Shown here: positions 9,290 through 21,800 of the stretch, in pieces
How the letters are laid out: every line of letters starts with the position of its first letter
Numbering within the stretch: the first letter of the stretch is position 1
Origin: Nannochloropsis salina CCMP1776
Taxonomy: Eukaryota > Sar > Eustigmatophyceae > Eustigmatales > Monodopsidaceae
Direction of reading: 5' to 3'
Length of the DNA: 63,745 nucleotides
Assembly (NCBI GenBank): GCA_004565275.1
Contig: SDOX01000127.1
Coordinates: forward strand, 44,491 to 108,235
Notes under the pieces: model-generated
The model's database searches: none
The model's input: the letters and a program-made list of their open reading frames with translations, nothing else
What the model was told of the DNA's origin: nothing
Made by a program: the position numbers and the translations under genes

Positions 9290-9710
9290 TTTGGTTTATT
9301 TGTGTTGTGTATCGAGGGGAAATGGAAGACAAAGTAAAGGACTCAGACTTGTCAAATGCAGACAAGAAAGCGAGGACGTCATCCTTCAACAACTTGCACT
9401 TAAGGAACAAGCAACCACAGAGCTTCCACCACATCTCGTTTGGGCTTCTACCTTGAATAATCGCATCTTATTGGCCTTTTGTCTGCCAGAAGTAGGACCG
9501 CGAATATCACACGACGTCCTGCCTCGTGGAAGCTGGAACAAGCAAATGCCTAGTGATACCTCAACATTATAAGAACATATAAGCTTCCTAACAACAATAT
9601 TAACGTGAGCTTTGAGATAGTTAACGCGATATGGACCACAAATAGAGCATGAAAGCTGCTGAATTCGTCGTAAAGAGAGTTTCCGCACGATTTAGCACCA
9701 AATTCGCTTC
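9290..9710 (-). repeat. Second copy of the acidic-gene 5' flank
   Basis: Diverged copy of 5890-6375, on the same strand as copy B. It ends at the shared CACGATTTAGCACC block at about 9688-9701. Confidence 0.65.
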
Positions 9711-10112
9711 TGTCGTGTACAGTAAATCGCCGTGCTTCACACGACTTGTAAGCCTTCCGAAGAATTCGGAACAACGAAACTGTGTTTGACAAGGAAAACG
9801 GTATATTCAATGCCTTAAGATTAGACTATATTACCTTAAACGAGAAGGCCTGTACACAATTGTCAGTCTTTTACCAGCGAACAATTACATTTCTCAGCTT
9901 TCCTCCTTCCTAAGCATTCGAGAAACGGAAGTTGAGCTCAACGGTCGGCCGTTTCGGGTTTACTGAAAAATCCTGTTAGAACTGGCGAAAAAGCTCATTG
10001 TAAAAATAGCTTGATATTGCCCTGAGTGTAGACCGAATTATAAATTTCCATCCTCCTACCAATTAATGCCAGTCTTGATTGCATTGTCGAAAATCTATTC
10101 GTGCAGATTACG
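9711..10112. promoter_or_regulatory. AT-richer region upstream of the TOG-domain gene
   Basis: About 400 bases that are noticeably more AT-rich than the surrounding DNA. No frame is supported. It presumably holds the promoter and 5' UTR of the gene at 10113. A TTCGTGCAG at 10098-10106 could be a 3' splice site for an upstream leader exon. Confidence 0.4.
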
Positions 10113-12947
10113 ATGCCTTCCGCGATAGCCCCAGGAGCACTTCTCCCCTCCTCCTCAACCCTTGTCCAATTGTCACCTGGCCCGCAACTTTCCTCTTCCC
10201 GTCAATCTTTCTCGTCGGCATCGTTATCCTTTAATCCTTTACCTTCGTCTTTGTTCGTCACTCCTGAAAATGTCGTTCCTCCCTTTCTCTTGGAGCACAT
10301 TCAAGATATAACACTGCCACAACATGTGCGCGCTGAGGCGCTCTATATTTTTCAGATCGCCTTGATCGATTTCTCAAATGAGAATCCTGATGATTTTGCT
10401 AAATATGTAGGAGAATTTTTGATATATTTACTTACCTTGCTCGTTGCAGAAATGGCACCTAAATTTCGCGTAAGTGAGGATGACCTAGATTCTGGTTGCA
10501 ATTTGGTCCTTCTCAGATTTGACAATAATGAAACTACAAAGCACTCCGAAACGAAGCCAATAGTAGAAGTACAAAGTCTTTCACAAGAAACTTTGGTCAT
10601 TAACGACATGTCAGCCTGTGGTGGCGTAAATCGTCGCACAGGATCAAGGCCAGGAACGGCAGCATCTATGAAGAAAAGAAATTCTACGCCCGACGACAGC
10701 ATACGAAAGTCGGCGCACCAGAGCTTCAACAACTCAATATTCCAATCAGCTGTCTTGAAGTGCCTCCATTTCGTCGTTGAGGCTGGCAAGAGCCAAGTCG
10801 CTTACCACCTCGACGCCCTCTTCCCTTCCCTCCTCCTCCATCACCTCCACCCGGCCTACACGCGCCTCGTCCTATCCATCCTTAAAATTCTCTTAGAATG
10901 TGTTCCGCCCCCTCAATTGCTCTCTTATGCCTTGAGGTTTGATGCATTTGCCCACCCCTCCCTTCTTGTGCGTGAAGCATTTCTCGGGCCCGTTTGCGAT
11001 GCTCTGGCGGCATCCAATGTCCTAGCGCTCCAACCAATCGAGCACCGCCTCACAAAGACGCTCTGGGCTCTTGTCATGGAGGCTACAAAAGACGGTACCG
11101 AGGTAACTCAAGCGCGAGAATGGGCCAGAAAGGCATTGCGGCTCATTTATCGCTGTCTTGCCTGCGACGGAATCGAGGGGACGCAGGAAGTTGATGGCCA
11201 GCGACAAGAAGGAAGGAAGCAAGCCGGACGAAGGGGAGGAGACAGCGTATTTTGGAACCTGCTCCAAGCACACGTGACTGAGGCCATGATCCTCAATCTC
11301 AAAAGCTGGCTGCCTGCGGATCGCCAAGAGATTGAACACAAGCACAAGGAAAATAAGGAGGATCAGGGTAGGACGGGTATAGATGCCTTGAACCAAGAGC
11401 TCTTGGTGACACCTCCCGGATCGCCATCTGTAAAGTCCTTCTGTGGCCGTAGTACACACGATTCCGATTCACGAAGGGAACGTTTGAGCCGTTCCTTGAT
11501 CCCTCGCCCTCCTGCGAAGCAAAAAACGCTGGACACCAGGCGCTCGCCGGCATCAGCATTCTCTCCTCCTCTTCCCCTCCCACTCGTTGCGTCCTCGGCC
11601 CCAGATTTCCCCTCCACACATTCGCCATCGTCCTGCAACATTTCGCCGGGCGCCTTTCCACCACCGACTTCTCCCATAGTCGCCCGGCGGGGTTCTGGGA
11701 GGAAAGGGATTGTTGACTGGCGGGACGATCACGACGACGAGGAAATACAAAGTCGGGACTCAACTTTTCCGGAGACCCCTTCCCCCCCGACTCCCTGCCG
11801 TTCCACCACTTCCCCTGCTCCCAGGCTGTCCCTTAAGCACCCTGCTACGACGTCATCCTCCCCTCCTACGCCCACAACGGGTCTATTCCCGTCACATCTC
11901 CGTGAAGGCGACGAAAATGTCACTGATAAGCCCGGCTATTCCGCTCCTCAGTCCCCTCTTCCCCAATCCGAGCATCGCTTGCAACCTCGAGTCCGCCGTT
12001 TGCCCTCTCAAGCCTCCTCCCCATCGTCTTCTTCCCATTCAAGCCCAGTGGGCCCCTCCTCAGCACCCACGCACACCCCTACCATTCAGTACCTTACCAT
12101 CGCCCAACTTCGACCACTTCCCGACCCGAACCAAAGTCTTACGCATCTTGTGACCTCCCTCCCTACGGCGGACTGGCCTGAAAACTTCCATTCCCTGACC
12201 ACTATACGCAGACTTGCTCTTCACCACCCTGACATTCTTTTTGCTCTGTCGCCCCCATCCCTTCGCCTTCTTTTGGTTGAGCTCTTCCGTCTCATCGACA
12301 ATCTTCGCTCGGCCGTGGCCAAAAACGCCTTGCTGACTTTAGCGGACATATGGAGCCATGCGGGGAGAGCCCCCAAGCCCAAGCACTCCGAGAAAGGTAG
12401 CGTGGAGGGGATCGATCCACGCCTCTTGGAGAATGCACTGCCCATCCTCGTTCCTCCTCTCCTGCGTCGCTGTTGTGACACGAGCGGTTTCTTGGCGCAA
12501 ACAGCGGAGGCTGCCTTCGAGGCTGTCATTCATCATACTCCAGACATGGCGCGGCTTCTGTCTGCCTTGCTGCCAATGGCGGCGCACAAGCACCCGCTTG
12601 CTCGTAGGAGAGTGGCCACTGTAGTACGTCAATGCCTTTCCAGGCTCGCGGCTACGAGTTCCTTTGTCTCCCCTGTCACGGGAGCAGGGAGCGTCGGGCC
12701 GCTAACCAAGCGAATGCACCGTAAGAAGCGCGCCGGCAATGCAATCGCCGCGGCGGATGGAAGCAAAAATAAACAGGTTGGCTGCGACACACTGAGTGCA
12801 GAATTACGGGAACGGCTAAAAAAAGCGAAAGAGAAATGGCTCAGTGACGCTGACGCGGAAACTAGAGCAGAAGGAAGGAAGATTGTCGAAATTCTACAAA
12901 ATAGTAGCGACGCAAATCGTAGTGAATCTACTCAGATAAAGGAATAG
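10113..12947 (+). CDS. TOG/CLASP-like HEAT-repeat protein (TOGARAM/crescerin-like)
   Basis: Single open frame of 944 residues from ATG 10113 to TAG 12945. The first third is helical HEAT-like (FLLEHIQDITLPQHVRAEAL; AYTRLVLSILKILLECVPP). A Ser/Pro-rich linker fills about residues 430-660. A second helical array from about 670 has the TOG signature: a Trp in the first helix (TADWPENFHSLTTIRRLALH), then ELFRLIDNLRSAVAKNALLT LADIW and further HEAT repeats. NLRS followed by a helix is typical of CLASP and TOGARAM TOG domains, which bind tubulin and control microtubule growth, in cilia for TOGARAM. The C-terminus is charged (LKKAKEKWLSDADAETRAEG). The gene is intronless in an intron-rich neighbourhood. 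Family assignment is by eye; CLASP versus TOGARAM cannot be settled here. Confidence 0.72.
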   Translation: MPSAIAPGALLPSSSTLVQLSPGPQLSSSRQSFSSASLSFNPLPSSLFVTPENVVPPFLLEHIQDITLPQHVRAEALYIFQIALIDFSNENPDDFAKYVGEFLIYLLTLLVAEMAPKFRVSEDDLDSGCNLVLLRFDNNETTKHSETKPIVEVQSLSQETLVINDMSACGGVNRRTGSRPGTAASMKKRNSTPDDSIRKSAHQSFNNSIFQSAVLKCLHFVVEAGKSQVAYHLDALFPSLLLHHLHPAYTRLVLSILKILLECVPPPQLLSYALRFDAFAHPSLLVREAFLGPVCDALAASNVLALQPIEHRLTKTLWALVMEATKDGTEVTQAREWARKALRLIYRCLACDGIEGTQEVDGQRQEGRKQAGRRGGDSVFWNLLQAHVTEAMILNLKSWLPADRQEIEHKHKENKEDQGRTGIDALNQELLVTPPGSPSVKSFCGRSTHDSDSRRERLSRSLIPRPPAKQKTLDTRRSPASAFSPPLPLPLVASSAPDFPSTHSPSSCNISPGAFPPPTSPIVARRGSGRKGIVDWRDDHDDEEIQSRDSTFPETPSPPTPCRSTTSPAPRLSLKHPATTSSSPPTPTTGLFPSHLREGDENVTDKPGYSAPQSPLPQSEHRLQPRVRRLPSQASSPSSSSHSSPVGPSSAPTHTPTIQYLTIAQLRPLPDPNQSLTHLVTSLPTADWPENFHSLTTIRRLALHHPDILFALSPPSLRLLLVELFRLIDNLRSAVAKNALLTLADIWSHAGRAPKPKHSEKGSVEGIDPRLLENALPILVPPLLRRCCDTSGFLAQTAEAAFEAVIHHTPDMARLLSALLPMAAHKHPLARRRVATVVRQCLSRLAATSSFVSPVTGAGSVGPLTKRMHRKKRAGNAIAAADGSKNKQVGCDTLSAELRERLKKAKEKWLSDADAETRAEGRKIVEILQNSSDANRSESTQIKE

Positions 12948-13564
12948 AAAAAACACGCTGGAAGATAGCACTCGATGATTGAAGGTTAAAGTATACGAAA
13001 CTGACTTCTTCTTTGCCTTTCAAGGTACTTTGAAATATCGCACCGAAGATTGCTCTATTTACAATATTCTATGCATCTTCGACAGTGATTTTGAGGCGGC
13101 TATATTATCAACATACCAATAATCTTTGGGTACCCTGTAAAATTCACAACACGTCTTAAAATAAGTCTGAATTTCCCTTATGTGGACCTTCAATACAGCG
13201 GGGCAAGACTAGCATTTGCAAGCGCGTCGCGGGACGGCATACATCTCAAAACGACACCTTGGCGTTCTCTCACGTCCCTAGTAAGCTGCCAACGCATGCC
13301 GGGGGTGATTGAGGATCTTTCGAGCATTCTTATTCCTGCTTAGTGGGCTTACATGGCCGTAAAATATTGTAGAATAGAAATAATTCTGGGTCGCATCCTC
13401 CATCGGGACGACTATTTTGTTTCGTTTCCGAACTCGATTGTCAATTTATCGATCGACAAGATAGGATCTGTAAAGTAACAACCCAACGCTATTGGCAATT
13501 TGCGTCAAACGCTCCCATCCGTCTTTTTGCAGTCACATGAATTCTTCATTTACTTGCTGTCTAA
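12948..13564. other. Convergent 3' intergenic region
   Basis: It lies between the TOG gene (+) and the mitochondrial kinase gene (-), so it should contain both 3' UTRs and terminators. It is AT-richer than the coding DNA. No other feature is seen. Confidence 0.5.
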
Positions 13565-16500
13565 TCAAGAGGTTTCTGTTGGCGTACTATCTCGGCCAGC
13601 GGGACTGCGCATAACCTGTCGCGTAGCAAGATTACGAGTAAAGGGAAGATTAGGCATTTCCGATCGACCTAGCGCGAGCCAGCACGCCGTACATCCTCCA
13701 ATACTCCACCATACCTGTAACCCAATATCTTCGCACTTGTCCCCGAGCTTGCACAGGTGTAGATAGGAGTCCATCCCAAAGCCTTCCAGGGACTTTACCT
13801 GAGGAGAGGGTTTTAAAAAAAGACGGGGAGACAAATGTTGAACCCTTTCGAAACTCACGGGGGCCGTTTGGCTTGTGCTACGTCCTGGACTTAGGCACTC
13901 TGTAGGTGTCCTGACGCTATAAACGTACAGAGAACATAAATTCAAACGAACCCATTACTTACCTCCAGGTCCCCACCGAAGTACCGAGCGTAAATCCGAG
14001 AGAGAGGGAGGCCCATGCCTGTCATAAATAAGCCCAAACCCGTATTACATCAGTGGAGAGTACATCGTCACTCATTCATTCTACCTTTTCTTCGCTCCCC
14101 TTTCCTCGCTCCCTCCTCCCTTCTCCCTCTACTCACCGTGTCCCGCCAGCACGGGCTCGGTACCGACGTTGGGAAAAGTAAAAGGACCGGCCGAGACGTT
14201 TCCCGCTGGGTTCTATAACCCCAGGCGTGGGCGTAAGTAGGTTCACCCGACACTCAATGAGAAGGGTAGTCACACGTCTTATCCATCTACATCACTGAGC
14301 GTTCATGCATCAAGACGCGACGATATGCAGCCGAGGGACCTCAATCCTTCCTGTCCTCCCCCCCCTCGCATTCTTCCCCTCCAACCTGCCCGCGATGATC
14401 CCTCTTACTCTTTCCCCTCACTTTCGAAGTCCCTTTCCGCCCCATCTTACCGTCACGGTCACATTCTCATCCAAGGAACCCCCTCCCGCCCTCCCGCCTG
14501 GCAAGGGGGCAGGTGAGGAAGGGAAGGAGGGAGGGAAGGTGGTGTAGAAGAATGTCCAGAGCAACCGGAGGTCTGACCGTGGCACTCCGCCGCCCTCGTC
14601 GGCGACCTGATCAGGGAAGAGGGAGGAAGAGAGAGAGGATGGGGGGGGGGGGGAGGAGTATAAGGGCTAGAAAAGTAGCACCCAGGCAGTAAAGACAGAC
14701 ATTTATTTTACAGCCGTCGCCGAAGGAAATGCACTTAAGCCAACACCAGGTCGACCGACCCCAACATATACGCAAATAGGCACGCCCTCTCCCCTCCCTT
14801 CCCTCATTCTAACCTTGATGGTGACGTCCTCCTCGCCCATGGCCACGATCACTTTCACGGGAGGAAGTTCTGCGGGCGTCGCCCTCGCAAAGGCCTGTCA
14901 AGGGGATGAATTAAGGATGGAGGAGGGACGCAAAGAATATCACGGCAAAGTAGAAAGACTTAGAAGGAAGGGAACGGGCGGGCGCGAGGTTACGCCGTAG
15001 CCCTGAGTGGAGGACAAGGAAGGGAAGGAATGACTAGAGGGAAGCGCGGGAAAGGAGGAGCGACCTTCTGGCGAGCCTCGAGTCTTATTCTTTGGTCGAG
15101 GAGAGTGGAAGGAGATGCTTCCAGTGCCGCTGCCCGATAGATGGGGTCATGTTTCTCCACTACGGCCCGGCAGGAGTTCTGAGGGACAAAGGAAAGGCCG
15201 GAGGAAGGGAGGGAAGGAGGGAGAGAAGACAGAAAAAGCTTTGAGGAAGAAAAAAACTATATATCGATGCGAGGGAAAAGGGGAGAAGGAGAGAGCGAGG
15301 CTACTTTGGAAAACGGCAGAGGAAGAGACAACGAAGGGGGGTAAGGGAGAGAGGGGAAGAGGGAGGCAAGGTCACCTTCAGCGTCTCCACAATCATGTAA
15401 TAAAGATGGGAAGGAACGTAGCAGAAGTCGTCCTTGTCGGTGCCAATGGTGCGAACGGTGGGGGCGTTGCCTAAAGCGGCGCGGCAGAGGCTGTGGAAGG
15501 GCGGGAAAGAGGGATGAAAAAGGGTAAGGCGGGCGGCAAGGCAACCGGTAGACTGGAAACAGAGGGTTCAAGAAGAAGCAAAGAGAACATGTGAAAGGGA
15601 GGGTCAGTGGTGGGAGAAGGAAGGAAAGCTCAGCGGCACCGACCGTTCTGCGTCGGCGGCGGCGGCGGTTGCGACCTGACGAGGCGAGCAATGGGAAGCA
15701 ATGATGCCGGAGTAGCCCTCCCTGGGTGGTGGAAGGGGGAAAAGGCAGAATGAATAGGGCACGCGTGCCACAGAGATTGAGCTAGATTGAGGGTCTTCCA
15801 AGGGAGCGAGTGCGAGAGAAGGGAGGCAGGACATGCGAGTCGGCATGCAACGCGCTTCAGCCCCGACAGAGTACGGTGCTTACTCAGCGGAGGGAGAGAA
15901 GAAGAGGAAAGACAGCGTGTTGCAGGGAATACAAAGGAGTGGCGGAAATGGGGTGCATAACAAAGAAAAGAGGGAAAGGACACAATGAGGAGCGACAGCG
16001 GGGAAGTGCGAGAGAATGTTGGAGGGAGGGAGGGAGCAGGCGAAGGTGACCAAAGAGGGCTAAAGCGACAAGCAAACGAAAACAGACGTGCAGAGAGCAC
16101 CAGAGGCCAGGGCTCCACAAGCAGAAGACAAGGGTGGGAACCGGCTGTCAGGGACCGTACCGGGCGTCGTTGCTGACGATGTGGTGCTCCACCAGGAAGC
16201 GGAGGCCGATCCGAGCCGTGTAAAAGCCCGTCAGCGTCTGAGGGCAGGGACCCGATCGTGAGCATCTAGAATATTCTATACTTTCGCAAGCCCCTCATAC
16301 CCCGCATCTCCTCCCCTCAAAGTTATGTAAGCAAGAGCAGTCGGGCACGCACCAAGACACAAGGCTTTCCTCTCTCCCTCCCTCCCTCCCTCCCTCCCTC
16401 CCTACCTGCTCAATGCTCTCCCGATCTGGATCCAGGAGGAGGTCTTCGTAGCTCATATCTGCTCTATACTCCTGAATGCCTGTGGTAGGCGTCGCGAGTC

Positions 16501-18174
16501 TCCTTCACGTCAGGATGGGAAGGTCCCTCTGGACTCTCACTATCCTCCCCATCCCTCACTCCTACCCTACCGCCCTTCCTCCTTCCCCCCTTCATCATCC
16601 CGACCCAGCCCTCCGCCCCTCTTAATCCCCTCCGATCGCGTCCCTCCAGGCTTACCGTGTGCCAGGGCTCGAGGGATAGAGGTGTGGTCGCAAAGGATGG
16701 AAGCCAAGAGGCAGGTGAAGTCATACTCCTGACCGGGAGAGGGGCGACAAACGAGAGAGATAGGCCGGAAAGGCAAGCACTTGTCGATTGGATTTTCTAT
16801 CCGTACACTTTGGCGCGACCTTCCCCCTTCAATCTACCTTACCCCGCTTCTCCCTCAAAAAGCGCTTTTCTTCCTCTCCCTTCTTCTCTTTGCCTGCCCT
16901 CCCTCCCTCCCTCCCTCCCTCCCTCTTTCCCCACCTGCTCACTATCCATGGGCTTAGGAAAAGCTTGAAGCTCTTCGACGTAGCCAGCGTACCATCCCAT
17001 TACGTTCTGGATGCCTGCAAGGATGGAGGGGCAGCGAGATGTGAGAAAGGAGGGGAGAGAGAAGACGGACGAACGGGTTACGATGGCGGAAAATTCAAGC
17101 AGCACTCGCCCGTTGACGACCTCGAAATCCCTTCCTCCCTCCCACCTCGTTTCTCCGCCAGGCCTGGGGGCAGGCGGTCTCGCAGCTCGATCACGCGCTG
17201 GGCGATGCGGCGGGGGAGCTCAAAGTGCAGAAATTGAGCGTTTCGAAGGCGCTGGGGGTGGAACGGGAAGCCGAGGGATGAGAAGAAGGGAACAGAACAG
17301 ATGGAAATGAAGTGATTGTGCGATGGAAGAGCTTGCCTGGCCGAGGCGGGAGCTTCTTTTTCCCGCTTCCTCGTCCAGAAATAAACCCTTCTTTCCCTCC
17401 ACACCCTCCTCCTTGCCTCTCGCCCTGCACTCTAATCCCATCCTCCGCCTTTGCCTTCCACAAGTCTCACCTGTGCTGGACTCGGGCGATTTCCAAACCG
17501 ATAAAGGTCCAACAAGGAAAGAGGAGTCGTCCGCTGCCGAGCAAGCCTGCCAGCGAAGTGTAGGACAAAAAGGTGACGCATTTGCAACAGGAATGGTGGC
17601 AGGAACGCCCTCGGTCGTCCACGTGCATCGCCTTATGGCCAGTGGAAGGTCAGCACAAGACACTCATTTTGCAGGCGATCGTTCGTGAGAGCGTTTTAAG
17701 GACTTACTCTTCAACGCGTAGCATCAGCTCCTCGTTGATGGCGGGTCGAGTCGGGAAAGCGAGAAGGCGCTTGGCTCGAGGCATTTTGGACTGCAAGAAG
17801 AGACAAGAATGCAAACATATCAGTCATTAAATAAGGAAGTTGACCAGCTTCCTTTCCCCCGTTGTGACCGGGCAGTTCGACTGGCGACACTCAAGTGCCC
17901 ACTTTTGGTCCCTTTGTACCTCTCTCCTTCATTTTTTCATCGAATTTTCTGAGTCTATTTCGAACTCTGCCAGCAGACGCAAAGGAGATACAATGGGCAA
18001 AGTTAAACCATCATAGGTCCATTTCAGGGTCGAGTAAAGACTCCCAATTGATATTCATCCCTTCAACATCCTACGTAATCCCCTCCTTCTACCGAGTTAG
18101 CCCTCCTTGCCACTTACCCGCAACTGCTGCGCCAAACGCTGAAGGAACGAAGTATTGGTGGCACGGGCCGCCAT
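13565..18174 (-). CDS. PDK: Mitochondrial pyruvate/branched-chain 2-oxoacid dehydrogenase kinase (PDK/BCKDK family)
   Basis: Sixteen exons give 511 residues in consistent phase: 18118-18174, 17708-17790, 17471-17546, 17146-17251, 16935-17014, 16656-16728, 16406-16479, 16161-16237, 15644-15721, 15376-15490, 15065-15178, 14814-14894, 14451-14606, 14137-14212, 13963-14018, 13565-13798. The family phosphorylates the E1-alpha subunit and turns off the dehydrogenase complex. Exon 1 (MAARATNTSFLQRLAQQLR) looks like a mitochondrial presequence. The helical domain shows ELPRRIAQRV and the FYTARIG stretch. The GHKL ATPase domain has YVPSHLYYMIVETLKNSCRA (N-box, about 262-281), ADEGGGVP (G1, about 340) and GHGMGLPLSRIYARYFGGDL (G2 and after, about 414-433). 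An insertion of about 25 residues rich in Ser, Pro and Gly follows FFYTTF. The last exon reads past GLQ into a tail of unknown value. PDK versus BCKDK is not resolved. Confidence 0.93.
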
Positions 18175-18862
18175 GAATGGATGGTGTGCCTTATGTCCGC
18201 GTAATGATTAGATTGGAAGGAAGTAGGATCTGTTATCTAAGTCGTACTTGAAGGGCGGGGAAGCAGATGGTGGTGCGACGCAAGCAAAACAGTAGGAGCC
18301 AGACGAGCAACGGCTTTCCAAGGGCGGAAAATATAGGAAATGCATGAAAGAAAATGGATTTTGTCCGATACTTTCCACGCAATTGCTTGATTATGTAACT
18401 TGATCTGCGCGCGATGCGTTGGTTTGACTTTGAGACTTTTTCTACATTGCAGCAACCTCCTGGTGGCTGACGCCAGTAGTTTTATCCACATGCGATTACG
18501 CGAGGCAGGTTGATTTCCATGATTTTATTTCATTTTATAAAATAGCGAGAGGCAAATGTGGGGAGTGGGACAATAGTTTGTCCTCTGTTGGGAAGAAATG
18601 TTCAAATCAACTTTCTCTTTTCAACTCACGTGCTTCGCGTTTTTTTAAAAAAACTTCAGCTTCATTGATATGTTCTACGGCAAGAGAAAAGAATATAATA
18701 TCGATGTAGACTATGTATAGATACAGTTATTCGATTCATTGAGTCCAGGCTCCAAAATCCTTCCCCATCTACTGCCAAACTTTAAGAAGAAGAGAAGAAA
18801 AAAGAAGAGGACATAACAATAAGGAAAACAAAAAAGAGGGCGGGGAAGAAAGAAAGCGACTC
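18175..18862. other. Intergenic region between two minus-strand genes
   Basis: It contains the promoter/5' UTR of the mitochondrial kinase and the 3' end of the acyl-CoA synthetase gene. The part from 18480 to 18860 is AT-rich. No supported frame or RNA gene. Confidence 0.5.
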
Positions 18863-21800
18863 TCACGGCCTCTGCGAGAATCTCTGACGCAGCTCAGTCT
18901 TTAGGATCTTTCCAGTTGGCCCCTGTGGTATGCTGTCCACGAAAATCACGTCGTCAGGCACCCACCATTTGGCTACTTTCCCTTTAAAGTGGTCGAGCAG
19001 GGCCTCTTTGGTGAGACGGATTGCCCTGTCGGTGTCGCTCGAGATCGAAGGAGAGGAGGATGTAGTAGAGGAACGGAGTGAAAGCGCAGGACAATTCTTG
19101 GGCACGACGATTAGGAGTGGTCTCTCATCCCACTTGCGATGGGGCATGGCGATCACAGCCGCCAGTGCCACCTGATAATGGCCGAAAGACGGATAAATGA
19201 GAAATCCAACAGACACAAAAGCATTTCAATGTAGAGAAGTTCACATTGAGTGCTGCTGCTGAATTCCTCCGTGGCAGGAATACGAAGGGGAGAGACAAAA
19301 CAGAAAGGGATTCTCGATTGCGTACGGTCCAGGGATGAGGGACGCACCTCCGGGTGGTTCATGGCAATGTTTTCGAGCTCGATGGAGGAGATCCACTCCC
19401 CACCGCTCTTAATCACGTCCTTGCTCCTGGGGGGAAGTAATGACCGAGGGGAGGAGAAAGGATTACACTAGAGATATGTTTGCCCTGGCTGTGAGGTGCG
19501 ACTTCGCCCTCCGTTCCTTCCAGACATCCTCCCACCTCTTACTTTCCCCCTCCATCGTCACCTCCCTCCCCTGTTCACCTATCCGTGATCTTAATGTAGC
19601 CATCCGGACAGATGGTAGCCACGTCCCCCGTCAGGAACCAGCGCTCGCCATCGTCGTCCTAGGGAAGCACGGAGGGGAGGGAGGCAGGGAGGCACGGCGG
19701 GAGGGAGGAAGAGAAAGGATGTGGCCAGGGCGATAAGGTAAACAGTTCGACAGGTGTGGCTTTTGGCGCGCGCCTTACCGTGTAGAAACTCTCTTGGTGG
19801 CCTCTCACCCCTCCGTCCCTTTCTCCCTCCTCCGGTGCTTGTATGGGTGAGAAGTAATCTGTTGCTACCCAGTGGCCTCGGGCGCACAGCTCGCCCGGAC
19901 TGACGCCATCCCAGGGCACCTCGCTCCACCGAGGAGGGGAGGGTGGGGGGTAGGAGGAAGACAAGGAAGGGAGGGAGGGAGGGGGGGAGGGCGCGACGAT
20001 GCGAAGATCCACGCCGTAGATGGTCCTTCCTTGCTTGGAGAGGACGTTGTGTTGATCCTCGGTGGGGAGAGCGAGGTGCTTGCCCTGTGAGAAAGGGGAA
20101 GGAAAGAAGAGAGCAAGGATGGGTATGATATAGGAGCATGGTGCCTGATGTGACGCAGGTAGACGTATTCGAGGAGAAGACGCGCTATAGGTTTCAAGAG
20201 GGAGAGGGAGGAGGAGGCAAGCAACCTTCAAGGTGGATGCGGTGCCAATGGGGGACATTTCTGTCATCCCCCACGCGTGCAAGACCTCGATCCCGTGCCG
20301 CTCTTTGAAGGCACGCAGCATGGAGGGAGGGCAGGCAGCGCCTCCGATGACCAGACGCCGCAATTTGGGGAGCTCCTGTCCAGGGTTCTGGTCGAGGTGG
20401 TGGAGGAGAGGGAGCCAGACCGTGGGCACGCCGGCGGCGAGTGTGACCTGAGGGAGGGGCAGGATGGGACGGAGGAGACAGCAGGAATGAGTGAAAGGCG
20501 GGCCTTTGGGTCCCTCTCCCAAGCCATTGTCCGATGGCCGACAATGTACCAGACCTCTACAGAGTGCTACTAGTAAGGTGATCAGCCACTCAGAAGAATC
20601 AGCGCCTGACCCCTCCTTTGCCTCTCGCCCTCCCTCCCTCCTTGCCACGCACCCCCTCTTCCTTCATCAGCTCGTATAGGGAAGCCCCATCCAAAGCGGA
20701 ACCGGGCAAGACCAGCTTGCACCCTACCATGGCTGCAGTGTAGGGGATGCCTGCAACGAGGGGAAGAGACGAAGAGAAAGGAGATCGAGGGAGGCTCTTG
20801 AACCGGCACAAAAAAGCAAATTTCCTTCCAATACTTCTTTTCGAGCATCCTATCAAGAGGTTGATCTATCTCGTCTGAGCATCGTATCGTCTGCCTTTGT
20901 TTCTTTCCCCCAAGGGATAAAATAACCTGCCCTCGCCGCACTCCCATGGCCCCATCACCTCACCCCAGGCGTTCACGTGAAAAAGAGGAACAGCGGGCAA
21001 AACAGTGTCGCGGGCAGAGACGTTGAGAGAGTCAGGGAGAGCGGCGGCCAAGGAGTGAAGCACGGTGGAGCGATGAGAGTATAGCACTCCCCTGGGTAGG
21101 CCTTGAAGGGAGGGAAGAGAGGGAAGGAGGGGGGAGGGGAAGAGCGCAAAAGAGGCGAGTGAGGGAAACGATGACCTGTGTACGGGCAGGACCTGAAGGG
21201 ACATGGGCGAAACAACATACCCGTCGTGCCGCTTGTATAGCAGAGACTAGAGGCTGCTGTCTCCTCCAATATGGGCCACACATAGTCCTCTTTTCCCTCC
21301 CGAAGCAAAGCCTCGTAGTTGTGAAGGGAAAGGAAAGGAGAGGACGGAGAAAGGGAAGGTAGGACTGGCATCCGCTCTTCGTCCACGAGGCAGATCCAGT
21401 GCTTGACACTTGGACAGTGCGGGAGAAGTCGGTCCACAAGGGAGGCGAAGCAGGGGTCGAAGAAGAGGACGCTGTCTTGGGCGTGGCGGACGATCCATGT
21501 GAGAGTCTCTGCAAACAAACGAGGATTCAAGGTGTGTAGTACGGCCCCAGCACCCGAAACGGCAAAGTAAAGCTCCATATGTCTGTATGGACAGGATAGC
21601 GAAGGATGCAATTCGTCGTAACGATCATAAAAAGGACGATTACAGGGGGCAGAAACTTAGACGAAGTGGAGAGATAGCCGGAGCGAAAAGACGATTGGCG
21701 TGTCCCACTCTCTCCTTCAATGCTCTTAATTTGGCGTAGATTATATTTCACAACTATCTTTGATTCGTTCGAAGTTTACCTGTACGTGTTCATGGCCAGT

